Positions 1 to 8,519 of a stretch of 46,146 bases of DNA are shown here, in pieces (the first letter of the stretch is position 1; each line of letters opens with the position of its first letter). A model generated the notes under the pieces. It had not been told where the DNA came from. It worked only from the letters and a program-made list of their open reading frames with translations, and did no database searches. Location: NCBI GenBank assembly GCA_031292145.1, contig JARLHR010000221.1, positions 1-46,146 on the forward strand. Direction: 5' to 3'. Position numbers and translations under genes: made by a program. Source of the stretch: Clostridium sp. GTDB lineage: Bacteria; Bacillota; Clostridia; Clostridiales; Clostridiaceae.

Positions 1-942
1 AGTGGAATTCTTCAGCTAAAAGATTCTGTAGATTATGATATTACTGAATTAAAAAATTCTATTGATAATGAAGTTTCAACTTTAAAATATTCTATGGAAA
101 CAAAAATTGCTGATATAAAAAATGATGGCATTGATTTAAATAATGCAATTACATCCATACTCAGCCAAGTAAATGAAAACTTTTCAGATGTAAATAGCAA
201 TATAACTTCCTTTAAGGATTCTATTGAAGCTATAAAAAATGAATCAAATCTAATTAGCGAAAATTTTCTTGTAAACTCTTTAAATACTCTAGCTTTAAAC
301 TTAGGTGAATTTACAAAAGATGGAATCCTTCAACTCAAAGATTCTGTAAACTATGATATTACTGAATTAAAAAATTCTATTAATAATAGCATATCTTCAG
401 AATTGAATGAATTAACAAAAAGTGAAATCCTCCAGTTTGAAAATTCTGTAAATAACGATATGGTTGAATTAAAAAATTCAATTTCTAGCTATATTTCAGA
501 TTTTGAAAATTCTATGGAAACGAAAATTGCTTATATAAAAAATGATGAAACTGATTCAAATAATAAAATTATTTCCTTACTCAGCCAAGTAAATCAAATC
601 TTTTCAGATATAAATAACACTCTAACATCCTTAACTGATCATAGTGAGACTGTAAAAAATAGTTCAAATTCAACTAATGAACGTTTTCTTACAAACTCTT
701 TAAATAATTTAGCGTCAGACTTAAATGACTTAACAAAAAATGAAATTCTTCAGCTTAAAAATTCTGTGAATAACGATATGGTTGAATTGAAAAATACTAT
801 TAACAATGATGTTTCAAATCTAAAAAATTCTGTAAATGACCTTAACTATAACTTGTTAGAATTATCAAATGGATTAAATAAATTGTCTGCTGTTATGCAA
901 AATGTGCTACTAGAGCCTATAGATAACCAAGATTATAACTAA
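1..942 (+). CDS. Repeat-rich coiled-coil protein, C-terminal part (5' end outside window)
   Basis: The frame is open from base 1, so the gene starts upstream; the first ATG at 94 is internal. The protein is rich in Asn, Ser, Lys and Leu with heptad-like hydrophobic spacing and no Cys or Trp, as in a long coiled coil. It is built from internal repeats: a GILQLKDSV/EILQLKNSV motif followed by a NSxNND-type stretch recurs at bases 4, 322, 424 and 742, that is 106-aa and 34-aa steps making a 140-aa higher-order unit. The motif METKIAxIKND recurs exactly 140 codons apart (94 and 514). No enzyme domain, signal or anchor is visible in this part. It could be a surface, tail-fibre-like or filament protein; function unknown. 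Confidence 0.8.
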   Translation, partial: SGILQLKDSVDYDITELKNSIDNEVSTLKYSMETKIADIKNDGIDLNNAITSILSQVNENFSDVNSNITSFKDSIEAIKNESNLISENFLVNSLNTLALNLGEFTKDGILQLKDSVNYDITELKNSINNSISSELNELTKSEILQFENSVNNDMVELKNSISSYISDFENSMETKIAYIKNDETDSNNKIISLLSQVNQIFSDINNTLTSLTDHSETVKNSSNSTNERFLTNSLNNLASDLNDLTKNEILQLKNSVNNDMVELKNTINNDVSNLKNSVNDLNYNLLELSNGLNKLSAVMQNVLLEPIDNQDYN

Positions 943-953
943 GCTTAACAGAT

Positions 954-985
954 AAAAACCGGTACGCCCTAACGTACCGGTTTAT
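954..985. terminator. Bidirectional intrinsic terminator
   Basis: Perfect 11-bp stem AAACCGGTACG (956-966) / CGTACCGGTTT (973-983) with a 6-nt loop. It lies between two convergent genes. The T-run is better in the minus direction (GGTTTTTATC), but the site can serve both the coiled-coil gene and the membrane protein gene. Confidence 0.9.
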
Positions 986-1021
986 CATTGCATAACCTTA
1001 GATTCATGTTGGTTCCATATA

Positions 1022-1654
1022 TTATTCCGTAAAGTTGCAAAGAAATGCATATTGTTTTAGTAATTCATCTTTATACCAATCTGTTTTTATCAAACTTATA
1101 TATGCGTCTATAACTTTTCTAACTCGACTTTCCTTTGTAACTTGTATTACTACTGAAAGAGTGAAACAAATTATAATCCCTGCTATAAACACGTTTTTTG
1201 TTGTATTAGTAAAATCAAATAAACATAAAGATATTGCACCAATGACCCCTGTTATTAACGAAGCTAATGTTATGTAATCTATATTATTTTTTGTTTTTAT
1301 TATTTTTTCTTTTAATTTATTAATAGTATTTACATCCTTAAATAACAAATCCAGTTTGTCCTTATATGATTCCATAAATTTAGACAACATAAAGTTATAT
1401 GCTTCAGCATTTTTTAATTCTTGAACCTTCATGCACATTATTAACGAATATTTATATTCTGTTAAACTATTATACACATATTCATTTCTCTTTTCCAAAC
1501 TAGGAATTTTAACATTTAACTCCCCAGTTTCCTTAACTACTAATTCATAATTATCATTTACTAAATTTGTGAAGTTATCTTTAATAATTTCTAATGATTG
1601 TTCCATTAACTTATTTCTTGGATTTATTTTATTCAGCATCTCTATTATTGTCAT
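1022..1654 (-). CDS. Hypothetical two-TM membrane protein
   Basis: A 210-aa protein that I do not recognise. Residues 1-120 are a charged, largely helical cytoplasmic-type region. Two hydrophobic helices at about 126-148 and 154-172 are separated by a short polar turn (DFTNTTKN), followed by a basic segment and a helical tail. The layout (long soluble helix, hairpin membrane anchor, short tail) resembles SLATT-type or other small sensor/anchor proteins, but no diagnostic motif is seen. The ATG is preceded by GGGGGGAG about 7 nt upstream, so the start is good. It is monocistronic, convergent with the upstream coiled-coil gene, and shares its terminator. Confidence 0.75.
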   Translation of the reverse strand: MTIIEMLNKINPRNKLMEQSLEIIKDNFTNLVNDNYELVVKETGELNVKIPSLEKRNEYVYNSLTEYKYSLIMCMKVQELKNAEAYNFMLSKFMESYKDKLDLLFKDVNTINKLKEKIIKTKNNIDYITLASLITGVIGAISLCLFDFTNTTKNVFIAGIIICFTLSVVIQVTKESRVRKVIDAYISLIKTDWYKDELLKQYAFLCNFTE

Positions 1655-1886
1655 AATTTTCTCCCCCCGAAAATATTGTATATATTTAATCTAAAATGAT
1701 AACTCTCTATCAATGCAACATATTAATAATATTAATACTTAATTACTTCTGAAACATTACTTTAGAATTATCATCCAGACTATTTTTTACAATATTCTAA
1801 TAAATACCACATTTATAACAATATTATACCATACTTTTATAGCTTTAGTATATTAAGATTAAACAACGCAAAGTTTAACTATTATT

Positions 1887-3041
1887 TTATGAAATGTGCC
1901 TTAATACTCCAATAGCTAAAGTCATGCCCTTATGTTTTATTTTGCTTGTAATTATCTCAGCACCAGCAATATCTACACATGGTTCACAAACACTTGTTAC
2001 TCCAATAGTTTTTAATACAAATTCACTTTTATCATATTTATCTTGGACTTTTTTTATTTCTTCTCTACTGAAGGTTTTAAAAGGACAATTAAGATTTTCT
2101 GCTAATTTAATAATTCCATCTTCATTTGCTTTTACATCTACTGAAACTACAATTGCGACTGACCTTATATCTAAATTGTATTTTATCAACTTATCAGATA
2201 TGAATTCCTTTAGTTTTTCATAGGGTGTGCCTCTTCTACATCCTATTCCTAAGACTATATCCTTCTTTATAAGTCTTAAAACCTTAGAATAATCTGCCTC
2301 TTCGCTAATGTTTTCCTGGGAATTATCCTTTAAATTATGAGTTATCCAAATACAGTTTTCTCTTAATTTCTCTACGCTTTCATAACCTTTACTAATTAGA
2401 ACCATATTATAATCGTCTTTCACTCCAATTGTTTTTTTATCAACCAATACTGAAGCTATGTGCTTTGCTTTTTTTAAGTCTTCAATTACTAGATTATTTT
2501 GTTTTGCTAAAAGATCCGGTGCAATTATTCCTAAATTGTCACTAGCTGTAGTTATGATAGGCATTACATTTAAAATTTTCGATACCTTAAAGGTAAGTTC
2601 ATTCCCCCCGCCTAGATGTCCACTTAAAATATTTATGGCATATTTACAGGATAAATCTACTACTACTACACCTGGATCTTTATCTTTACCTTTTAAAAAT
2701 GGTGCTATTGCCCTCACTGCTATACCAGTTGAAGATATAAATATAATAGCCTGTGAATTTTTCATAGTTTGCCGTGTGACATCATGCAGCTTAAAATCTT
2801 CACCATATCTATATGTAACTGCTTCCATATAATTTTGTCCATCTTCTTCATTTGATACTTCATTAGTTTTTACTCTAAAATATCTATTAATATCTCTTAA
2901 ACTATTATCATTTTCTTTTATATAAAGTTTTGCATTTAGAATTTTCTGAAGCTTTTTTGCTATTTCTTTCCCATTAGGTGATGGACAAATTATACTTATG
3001 TTTGATTCCACTATATTTTCTATGTTATTTTTTTTATTCAT
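1887..3041 (-). CDS. cbiG: Cobalt-precorrin 5A hydrolase CbiG
   Basis: Opens the ring-contraction lactone of cobalt-precorrin-5A, releasing acetaldehyde, in the anaerobic cobalamin pathway. The N-terminal half has the CbiG motif SGHLGGGNELT and a preceding SSTGIAVRAIAPF. The C-terminal half has LGIGCRRGTPYEKL and ends with CEPCVDIAGAEI. The long open frame extends upstream to 3143, but those codons overlap cbiF. The ATG at 3041 (protein begins MNKKNNIENI, 384 aa) overlaps the cbiF stop by 8 nt, typical of translational coupling, so I chose it. It is the last gene of the operon here. Downstream there is only a weak stem (TTAAAC/GTTTAA) without a clear T-run. Confidence 0.93.
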   Translation of the reverse strand: MNKKNNIENIVESNISIICPSPNGKEIAKKLQKILNAKLYIKENDNSLRDINRYFRVKTNEVSNEEDGQNYMEAVTYRYGEDFKLHDVTRQTMKNSQAIIFISSTGIAVRAIAPFLKGKDKDPGVVVVDLSCKYAINILSGHLGGGNELTFKVSKILNVMPIITTASDNLGIIAPDLLAKQNNLVIEDLKKAKHIASVLVDKKTIGVKDDYNMVLISKGYESVEKLRENCIWITHNLKDNSQENISEEADYSKVLRLIKKDIVLGIGCRRGTPYEKLKEFISDKLIKYNLDIRSVAIVVSVDVKANEDGIIKLAENLNCPFKTFSREEIKKVQDKYDKSEFVLKTIGVTSVCEPCVDIAGAEIITSKIKHKGMTLAIGVLRHIS

Positions 3042-3795
3042 TGGTATCTTCAGCATCTCTAAACATATGTGAAAAGCTCTTGTCATATAATAAGCTTTTT
3101 TCAAAATCACTATCAATAAAATCTCCAACCAAAATTTGAGCACACTTAGTTATATTATTTTCTTTTACCTTTTCTGCTATATCATTTAAATGACCTATTA
3201 TTATTCTTTCATCAGGCCATGTTGCTCTTTCAACTACAGCTATAGGAACATTTTTTTTGTATCCTTTTTTTAATTTATCAATTACTTTATCAATCATAGA
3301 TACAGACAAAAATATTGCCATTGAGGCCCCAATAGATGCCAGCCTCTCTAAATCTTCATTTTCTGGGACAGGAGTTCTGCCTTCCACTCTTGTTAATATA
3401 ACAGTTTGAGATACACCAGGTAAAGTAAATTCTCTATTTATCGCTGCTGCTGCCCCTGTAAAGGAACTAACTCCTGGGACAACCTCATAAGATATACTAA
3501 CCCTATCCAATTCCACCATTTGTTCCCTTATAGCTCCATAAATTGATGGATCACCTGTATGTAATCTTACAACTAACTTTCCCATTTGATCCTCCATTGT
3601 CATAATTTCCATTACATCCTCTAAGGTCATATTTGCAGAGTTATAAATTTGAACATCTGGTCTGCAATATTCTAGGTGTTCCCTAGAAACTAAAGAACCT
3701 GCATATATTACAACATCTGCTCTTTCTAATAAATCACGACCTCTAACAGTTATTAAATCAGCAGCTCCTGGACCTGCACCTATAAAATAAATCAT
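3034..3795 (-). CDS. cbiF: Cobalt-precorrin-4 C11-methyltransferase CbiF
   Basis: SAM-dependent methylation at C11 of the corrin ring (CobM/CbiF family, tetrapyrrole methylase fold). The N-terminal glycine-rich loop YFIGAGPGAADLITVRG, the HTGDPSIYGA motif and GVSSFTGAAA are characteristic. About 253 aa, normal for the family. The frame extends to a TTG at 3816, but GAAAGGGTG sits about 6 nt before the ATG at 3795, giving the family-typical start MIYFIGAG. It follows an unrelated permease-like gene by 28 nt and overlaps cbiG. Confidence 0.95.
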   Translation of the reverse strand: MIYFIGAGPGAADLITVRGRDLLERADVVIYAGSLVSREHLEYCRPDVQIYNSANMTLEDVMEIMTMEDQMGKLVVRLHTGDPSIYGAIREQMVELDRVSISYEVVPGVSSFTGAAAAINREFTLPGVSQTVILTRVEGRTPVPENEDLERLASIGASMAIFLSVSMIDKVIDKLKKGYKKNVPIAVVERATWPDERIIIGHLNDIAEKVKENNITKCAQILVGDFIDSDFEKSLLYDKSFSHMFRDAEDTNE

Positions 3796-3823
3796 ATTTA
3801 ACACCCTTTCTTTCAATTAACAA

Positions 3824-4573
3824 TCAACTCAACTTATTTTGTCTTGTAGATATTTCTTCTTTATTACAAATGTACAAGGATATAAAAATAATAATAGCTG
3901 AAACAATTATACTTAACAATATTAATATAATACTCATGTCATTTTCAACGGAAATCCCAGATACACTATCAGTTATTATAGGCGCTGTATAAAATGGATA
4001 AGCCCATATATCAAAAATCCCAGCTTTCAAAGAGATTCCAACTGAACCTAGTACACCTAAAAAATATCCTATAACACCACTAGCAAATGAAACACCTTTC
4101 TTATTAATAAGCATTAATATTGAGAATTGCAAAGTAAAAAATGGTAGGTAACCAATTAAAGGATAAAAACTTTGTTTCAACATAAGTATATAAGAAAACT
4201 TCATATAACCAAATTTATGAACTAATATTAACAATTCGAAAAAAGTTATGCATGAAGAGAAAATCATTAATTTAAACATATAGATTAACTTACCTATATA
4301 ATCTGATTTCTTAGCACTGGTTGATTCAAGTCCTAACCTTAATTCTTTCCTTATCGGCTCAATATTTACTAGCTTAGAAATTACTAATATAAAAACTACG
4401 ACCATAATAACAAAATTACAAAAATTATGTCCATTTAAAAAATGAATCAAATTTGTTTTTCTTGTGCTGGACGTACTTATAGTAAAAAATACTAATATTT
4501 GGCCAATGAGAACTAATATAAAGAGCCAAATGTTTTTTAATTTTAAAAATACATTTTCAATTAAAGTTTTCAT
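3824..4573 (-). CDS. Orphan ABC-2/lantibiotic-immunity-type permease inside the cbi operon
   Basis: About 249 aa with roughly six hydrophobic segments (near residues 15-35, 50-68, 95-120, 138-155, 165-185 and 215-240). An N-terminal helix is followed by SSTRKTN, and a charged loop EPIRKELRLGLES lies after TM2. This resembles the permease subunits of lantibiotic-immunity/ABC-2 exporters (MutE/EpiE/SpaE-like). No ATPase partner or lantibiotic gene is visible nearby. GGGAG precedes either TTG (4579, 5-nt spacing) or ATG (4573, 11-nt spacing); I give the ATG. It is co-directional with cbi genes, between cbiL and cbiF, and flanked upstream by palindromic repeats. It is likely a later insertion; a role in corrinoid transport cannot be excluded but nothing shows it. 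Confidence 0.7.
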   Translation of the reverse strand: MKTLIENVFLKLKNIWLFILVLIGQILVFFTISTSSTRKTNLIHFLNGHNFCNFVIMVVVFILVISKLVNIEPIRKELRLGLESTSAKKSDYIGKLIYMFKLMIFSSCITFFELLILVHKFGYMKFSYILMLKQSFYPLIGYLPFFTLQFSILMLINKKGVSFASGVIGYFLGVLGSVGISLKAGIFDIWAYPFYTAPIITDSVSGISVENDMSIILILLSIIVSAIIIFISLYICNKEEISTRQNKLS

Positions 4574-4666
4574 ATACAAATTTGCTCCCTTTATTAACTT
4601 AAAATTTTCACATCTTTTGTACTAGTATATTCCCTTAATCCATATTTGTTATAATCAAAGGCAATG

Positions 4667-4891
4667 GCATATTCAAAAAAATAATAAGTCAGCATGCTAG
4701 TCTATTTCTCGTCATAAAGGAAGCTCGACTCGCGTACGCTCGCTGAGTAAGCGATTCACACAAAATCATAGATTTTGGTTCTCTGCTCATCAGTATTTTT
4801 ACCTAATAGGCCCACTATGAGGCAAAAATACTTCCTTGTCTGACGGGAAATATACATCGCATCATCGACTTATTATTTTCTTTCATATGCC
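4667..4891. repeat. 225-bp palindromic (MITE-like) element, copy 1
   Basis: The outer ends form inverted repeats: GGCATATTCAAAAAAATAAT at the left and, inverted at the right, AGGCATATGAAAGAAAATAAT, both continuing AAGTC. The GCATGC(TAG) core next to the left end recurs in other copies. The interior has no ORF. It lies in the 5' untranslated part of the permease gene within the cbi transcript. Confidence 0.75.
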
Positions 4892-4989
4892 TATAATCTC
4901 AAACTCCAACTCTTTATATATTTTTTACTATTTTTAAAAATATATCCTTACTATTCACTTATTTTCAAAATTAATTATATTTTACCTTG

Positions 4990-5152
4990 CTAAGGGAGTT
5001 TCAAAAAAATAACCAGTCAGCTTTTGGTCTATTTTGTGCTATGCTTCATCACCATAATCCTTACATAGTTCACTATGCACGGGTTATGGTTCTTCGCCTA
5101 GCGCAAAATATCCTCAGAATCTTTGACTTGTTATTTTCTTTCAACTCCCTAA
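4990..5152. repeat. 163-bp palindromic element, copy 2
   Basis: Terminal inverted repeats CTAAGGGAGTTTCAAAAAAA and (inverted right end) CTTAGGGAGTTGAAAGAAAA, both continuing to AATAACMAGTC. The inner part TTTTGTGCTATGC...GCCTAGCGCAAAATA also folds back. Related to copy 1 through the CAAAAAAATAA...AGTCAGC ends, but with different tips. Confidence 0.7.
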
Positions 5153-5160
5153 GGTACATG

Positions 5161-5202
5161 AACGAAAATAACAGACAAGCATGCCTGCCTATTATTGTCG
5201 TT
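5161..5202. repeat. 42-bp palindrome with GCATGC centre, copy 3
   Basis: Imperfect palindrome centred at 5181.5. The left arm AACGAAAATAACAGACAAGC and right arm (inverted) AACGACAATAATAGGCAGGC meet at a GCATGC-type core. It begins right after copy 2 and ends 8 bp before the cbiL stop codon, so in RNA it is a hairpin immediately 3' of cbiL. Confidence 0.7.
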
Positions 5203-5210
5203 CAAATCCC

Positions 5211-5876
5211 TTATTCTCTGCTTGCAATAATTAAAGACATATAATCCCTTAACTTTAATATTTCTTCTTTATCAGTTAAAACTGTTTCTCCTTCTCTTCC
5301 AACTCTGCTTGCATAAACATAATCAAAGCCTTTTTCTTCCAAAACATTTAATACCTCTTCTTCACGTTTGTACACTTTCATTATGACAACAAATTTTTCA
5401 TCTGTAATTTCTCCCACCTTAGTTGCTGGCATAACTACTAATCGTTCATCTCCTACTACCAAAGTTTTATTAACTAAACTTGCAGCTGCACAGAAAGATG
5501 TTATCCCTGGAATTGTTTGTACTTCAAACCCACAATCTCTAACATGCTTTAACATATGACTATACGTGCTGTAAACATAAGGATCTCCTATTGTCAAAAA
5601 TGCAACATCTTTTCCCTCCTTAAGTCTTGCTTCTATAAATTCATAAGCTTCCAATGCTTTTATAACTCTATCTTTTTTTCCCATTGGAAAATGTTTTATT
5701 ACTACTTCTGTACCTGGTTTTATGTATTCCTTGGCTGTTTCTAAAGCAATGCTTTCGCCGCCCTCTGTTGCAACTGGTGCAACAATAACTTGGCATTTTT
5801 CTATAGTTCTAACAGCCTTTATTGTTAAAAGTTCTGAGTCTCCAGGTCCTACCCCTATTCCGTATAATGTTGCCAT
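5211..5876 (-). CDS. cbiL: Cobalt-factor II / precorrin-2 C20-methyltransferase CbiL
   Basis: SAM-dependent methylation of C20, an early step of the corrin pathway. 221 aa. Motifs: GIGVGPGDSELLTIKAVRTI at the N-terminus, then FLTIGDPYVYSTY, then IPGITSFCAAASLVNKTLVV. The ATG start MATLYGIG fits the family. The gene is separated from cbiT by about 250 bp that holds another palindromic element, and from the permease by about 630 bp of repeats, so its spacing is unlike the tight spacing of the other cbi genes. Confidence 0.94.
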   Translation of the reverse strand: MATLYGIGVGPGDSELLTIKAVRTIEKCQVIVAPVATEGGESIALETAKEYIKPGTEVVIKHFPMGKKDRVIKALEAYEFIEARLKEGKDVAFLTIGDPYVYSTYSHMLKHVRDCGFEVQTIPGITSFCAAASLVNKTLVVGDERLVVMPATKVGEITDEKFVVIMKVYKREEEVLNVLEEKGFDYVYASRVGREGETVLTDKEEILKLRDYMSLIIASRE

Positions 5877-5920
5877 TTTTTAATTCCTCTCTTCCTAAGT
5901 AACTAATCTACATATTAAGG

Positions 5921-6040
5921 TATATTCAAAAAATAATAAGTTAGCATATTCGCCAATATGTCTGTTATGAGACAAATATATTTCATTGTTTTGCGCGAAA
6001 TATACATCGCATCATGAACTTATTATTTTCTTTCATATGC
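5921..6040. repeat. 120-bp palindromic element, copy 4
   Basis: The left end TATATTCAAAAAATAATAAG and right end CTTATTATTTTCTTTCATATG are inverted copies. The right half ATATACATCGCATCAT...TTATTATTTTCTTTCATATGC is nearly identical to the right end of copy 1 (4846-4890). It appears to be an internally deleted form of copy 1. It lies between cbiT and cbiL. Confidence 0.75.
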
Positions 6041-6095
6041 ATTGTTCTATTAATTTATTAATTAAAGTTACTATATTATGTTAATAAATCATCTC

Positions 6096-6123
6096 GCTAG
6101 TCTATTTTACTTCATAGACTAGC
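6096..6123. repeat. Hairpin abutting the cbiT stop codon
   Basis: Perfect 10-bp stem GCTAGTCTAT (6096-6105) / ATAGACTAGC (6114-6123), 8-nt loop, directly after the cbiT stop. The CTAGTCTATTTT string is shared with palindromic copies 1 and 5. No T-run follows in the minus direction, so it is a 3' RNA hairpin or repeat relic rather than a terminator. Confidence 0.65.
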
Positions 6124-6696
6124 TTACTTTCTTATACATTGAATTATATATATTGGATTATTTGCTATCATCATTAAGGTATTTTCACGATTTTTACTTA
6201 TGTTAACCAATGAAATTTCATATTTATAATCTAAGTTTTTTATTACTTCTAAAGCTCTATATGCATTGTCTAAAGTAATAAAATTCATAACAATGGTGCC
6301 ATGTCTCCTGATGATAGTATTTACTTTAAGTAATATTTCTTCTAAATGTCCACTACTTCCTCCAATGAATATAGAGTCAAACTTTAAACCTTGGTAAATT
6401 AAAGAATCTAGCACTTTGCTTGCTTCCTGTTTAATGGTTTTAATATTTTCACATTCAAATTCTTCAATATTCAATTGAGTAACATTATATGCCTCATCAT
6501 CTTTTTCTATAGCAAGTACTTTTCCTGACTTTGCAATCTTAGAGGCTTGAACTGCAATGGTTCCTGTGCCGCTTCCTATATCTAATACTAAGGAATCATC
6601 TTTTATATTCATTTTTATAACAGAAAGTATTCTAATATCTTCTTTAGTCATTGGACATTTTCCTCTAATAAATTCCTCATCCTTTATAAAAATCAT
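6124..6696 (-). CDS. cbiT: Cobalt-precorrin-6B C15-methyltransferase (decarboxylating) CbiT
   Basis: Methylates C15 and decarboxylates the C12 acetate side chain; works with CbiE (fused as CobL in aerobes). 190 aa. The start region has the family motif GKCPMTKEDIR; SAM motif I is VLDIGSGTGTIAVQAS at about residues 47-62; the acidic ribose contact is AIEKD. ATG is at 6696 with an upstream GGAGG-rich stretch (GAGGAGGTTACC). It lies 43 nt after cbiE. Confidence 0.94.
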   Translation of the reverse strand: MIFIKDEEFIRGKCPMTKEDIRILSVIKMNIKDDSLVLDIGSGTGTIAVQASKIAKSGKVLAIEKDDEAYNVTQLNIEEFECENIKTIKQEASKVLDSLIYQGLKFDSIFIGGSSGHLEEILLKVNTIIRRHGTIVMNFITLDNAYRALEVIKNLDYKYEISLVNISKNRENTLMMIANNPIYIIQCIRK

Positions 6697-6739
6697 GAAG
6701 GTAACCTCCTCATTGTAATTGGTAATTGTATAATTATTT

Positions 6740-7360
6740 TTAACTTCTCACTTCTAAATTTTCAACTATGAAAATATTTAAGGAACTACATGTTTTGCTT
6801 AAAAATTCTTCTGGAATCCCTATACTTATAATTTCATTTTCATAAGATAAATCTTCTCCAATTATGACTTTACAATTAATTCCAGCTTCATATAAGATCT
6901 TACACAAAATAGCAGGATTATTATCTTTATCTGTAAGCCAAATGCTTAATTTATGCTCATGAATTATATCTAAAAACTGCTCTCTTCTTCCATGAAGGCT
7001 TCCTAAATATGCATTATTCCATGGCATACCTAGTTTACAAGTTAAATATTGAAATGAACTTATCCCTGGTATTACTATAATTTCCAAGTCAGTTTTACTT
7101 TTAATATAATTTGTTATTCCATAAAAGGTTGGATCACCAGAAGCAGCAATTGAAATATCACAATCTTGATTTTGTTTCTCATGTATATATTTGTCTACGT
7201 CACTTAATTTACTTATGTATATTTTTTTATTTTCTATAAACTCTAATGAATCTAGTGCTCTTTTAAATCCTATTATAATATGGGATTTTTTCATTATTTC
7301 CAAAGCCTTAGGCATAATGTAGTCCTTATGTCCTGGACCAAGCCCAACAATATAAATCAC
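6740..7360 (-). CDS. cbiE: Cobalt-precorrin-7 C5-methyltransferase CbiE
   Basis: Tetrapyrrole methylase acting at C5. 206 aa. IVGLGPGHKDYIMPKALEIM at the N-terminus is the SAM-binding loop; ASGDPTFYGI and IPGISSFQYL follow the family pattern. ATG 7360 is immediately next to the cbiD stop (7361), so it is translationally coupled to cbiD. Together with CbiT it performs the last ring methylations. Confidence 0.94.
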   Translation of the reverse strand: MIYIVGLGPGHKDYIMPKALEIMKKSHIIIGFKRALDSLEFIENKKIYISKLSDVDKYIHEKQNQDCDISIAASGDPTFYGITNYIKSKTDLEIIVIPGISSFQYLTCKLGMPWNNAYLGSLHGRREQFLDIIHEHKLSIWLTDKDNNPAILCKILYEAGINCKVIIGEDLSYENEIISIGIPEEFLSKTCSSLNIFIVENLEVRS

Positions 7361-8515
7361 TTATACTACACCCCCAGACTTCCAAAGTAAAATTGGCTTT
7401 GATGCTCCATAATACATTACTGTCTCAACTTCTAACTCTCCATAAACGTGCTCTGTGCTTTTTTCAATTATTTTCTTTCCAATATTCTCATAAAGCTCAT
7501 CATATCCACTTCCAAGTAGATTAACTGCACCCTCACAAGTCTTCTCCTGAAGAACTCTTTTAACTAGAGAAATATCATATCCAAGAAGTGCAAGCTCTAA
7601 AGCAATAACTTCAAGCCTTACGCCAGCCACTTTGCTATGAGTATTAAAGCACCCATAAGCTATTTTACTCATTTTACCTATGTGTCCAATTATAATAACA
7701 GACTTAACTTTTGATAAAACACAAGTTTCCAGCGCAAATCCAATGAAATTTGAGCAAATAACAATTTCTTCTTCCCTATACCCTAGCTCCCTAGCATAAT
7801 TATCGCCTAAATTTCCAAAAGTTAATACTAATTTTTTATTATTCAATGCTTTTTGATTAATTTCTAATTTTATTGATGCTTTAAGAGATTCTTCTGACAT
7901 AGGATGAACAATTCCTGTTGTCCCAAGTATTGATATTCCGCCTTCTATGCCAAGTCTAGGGTTAAAAGTCTTTTTTGCAATTTCCCTACCTTCTGGTACT
8001 GAAATAGTTACTTCAACGCTTTCCCCATCAGGTAAAACCTTCAACACCTCTTCTTTTATCATCTTTCTGGGTACTGGATTAATAGCTGGTTGTCCTTTAG
8101 GTATAAAAAGTCCATCTTTAGTAACAACTCCAACACCAAGCCCACCTTTAAGTACAACTCTATGAAACTCCTCAGGTTCTCCCTCCTGAACTGTACAGTA
8201 TGAATTGTTCATTGCGGATTCAGTATTGTTAATTCTTCTAACCTTTGCCTTTATTTCAATCCCATTCGTAACATCAGGATCATCTCCACCATCTTTTAAA
8301 ATGGTACATTCCACATAATCCTCAAATTTTTCTATGTTCTCTATGGGCATTTTTATATTAATTCCTTTTGGAGATGCAATTTCTATTTTCTTTAATGTTT
8401 CAACTTTGTTAAAAAGTATCATGGCTGCAGCCTTTGCAGCTCCAGCACTACAGGCCCCAGTTGTATATCCGCATCTTAGCCTTTTTCCATCGCTATCAAC
8501 ATACATTTCAAACAT
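7361..8515 (-). CDS. cbiD: Cobalt-precorrin-5B C1-methyltransferase CbiD
   Basis: Anaerobic-pathway C1 methyltransferase. The N-terminus carries the family signature LRCGYTTGACSAGAAKAA. Later motifs are ILKDGGDDPDVTNG, LGVGVVTKDG, FNPRLGIEGGISILGTTGIV and IIGHIGKMSKIAYG. The frame is open to 8551, but GAAAGG lies 7 nt before the ATG at 8515 (MFEMYVDSDG, 384 aa) and this leaves only a 4-nt gap to cbiC, so 8515 is the likely start. Confidence 0.94.
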   Translation of the reverse strand: MFEMYVDSDGKRLRCGYTTGACSAGAAKAAAMILFNKVETLKKIEIASPKGINIKMPIENIEKFEDYVECTILKDGGDDPDVTNGIEIKAKVRRINNTESAMNNSYCTVQEGEPEEFHRVVLKGGLGVGVVTKDGLFIPKGQPAINPVPRKMIKEEVLKVLPDGESVEVTISVPEGREIAKKTFNPRLGIEGGISILGTTGIVHPMSEESLKASIKLEINQKALNNKKLVLTFGNLGDNYARELGYREEEIVICSNFIGFALETCVLSKVKSVIIIGHIGKMSKIAYGCFNTHSKVAGVRLEVIALELALLGYDISLVKRVLQEKTCEGAVNLLGSGYDELYENIGKKIIEKSTEHVYGELEVETVMYYGASKPILLWKSGGVV

Positions 8516-8519
8516 AATA

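Noticed and set aside
4987-5244. 85-codon plus-strand frame between cbiL and the permease
   Set aside because: It lies in palindromic repeat elements and runs into cbiL antisense.
6096-6123. Operon terminator after cbiT
   Set aside because: No T-run follows in the direction of transcription, and the sequence belongs to the palindromic repeat family.
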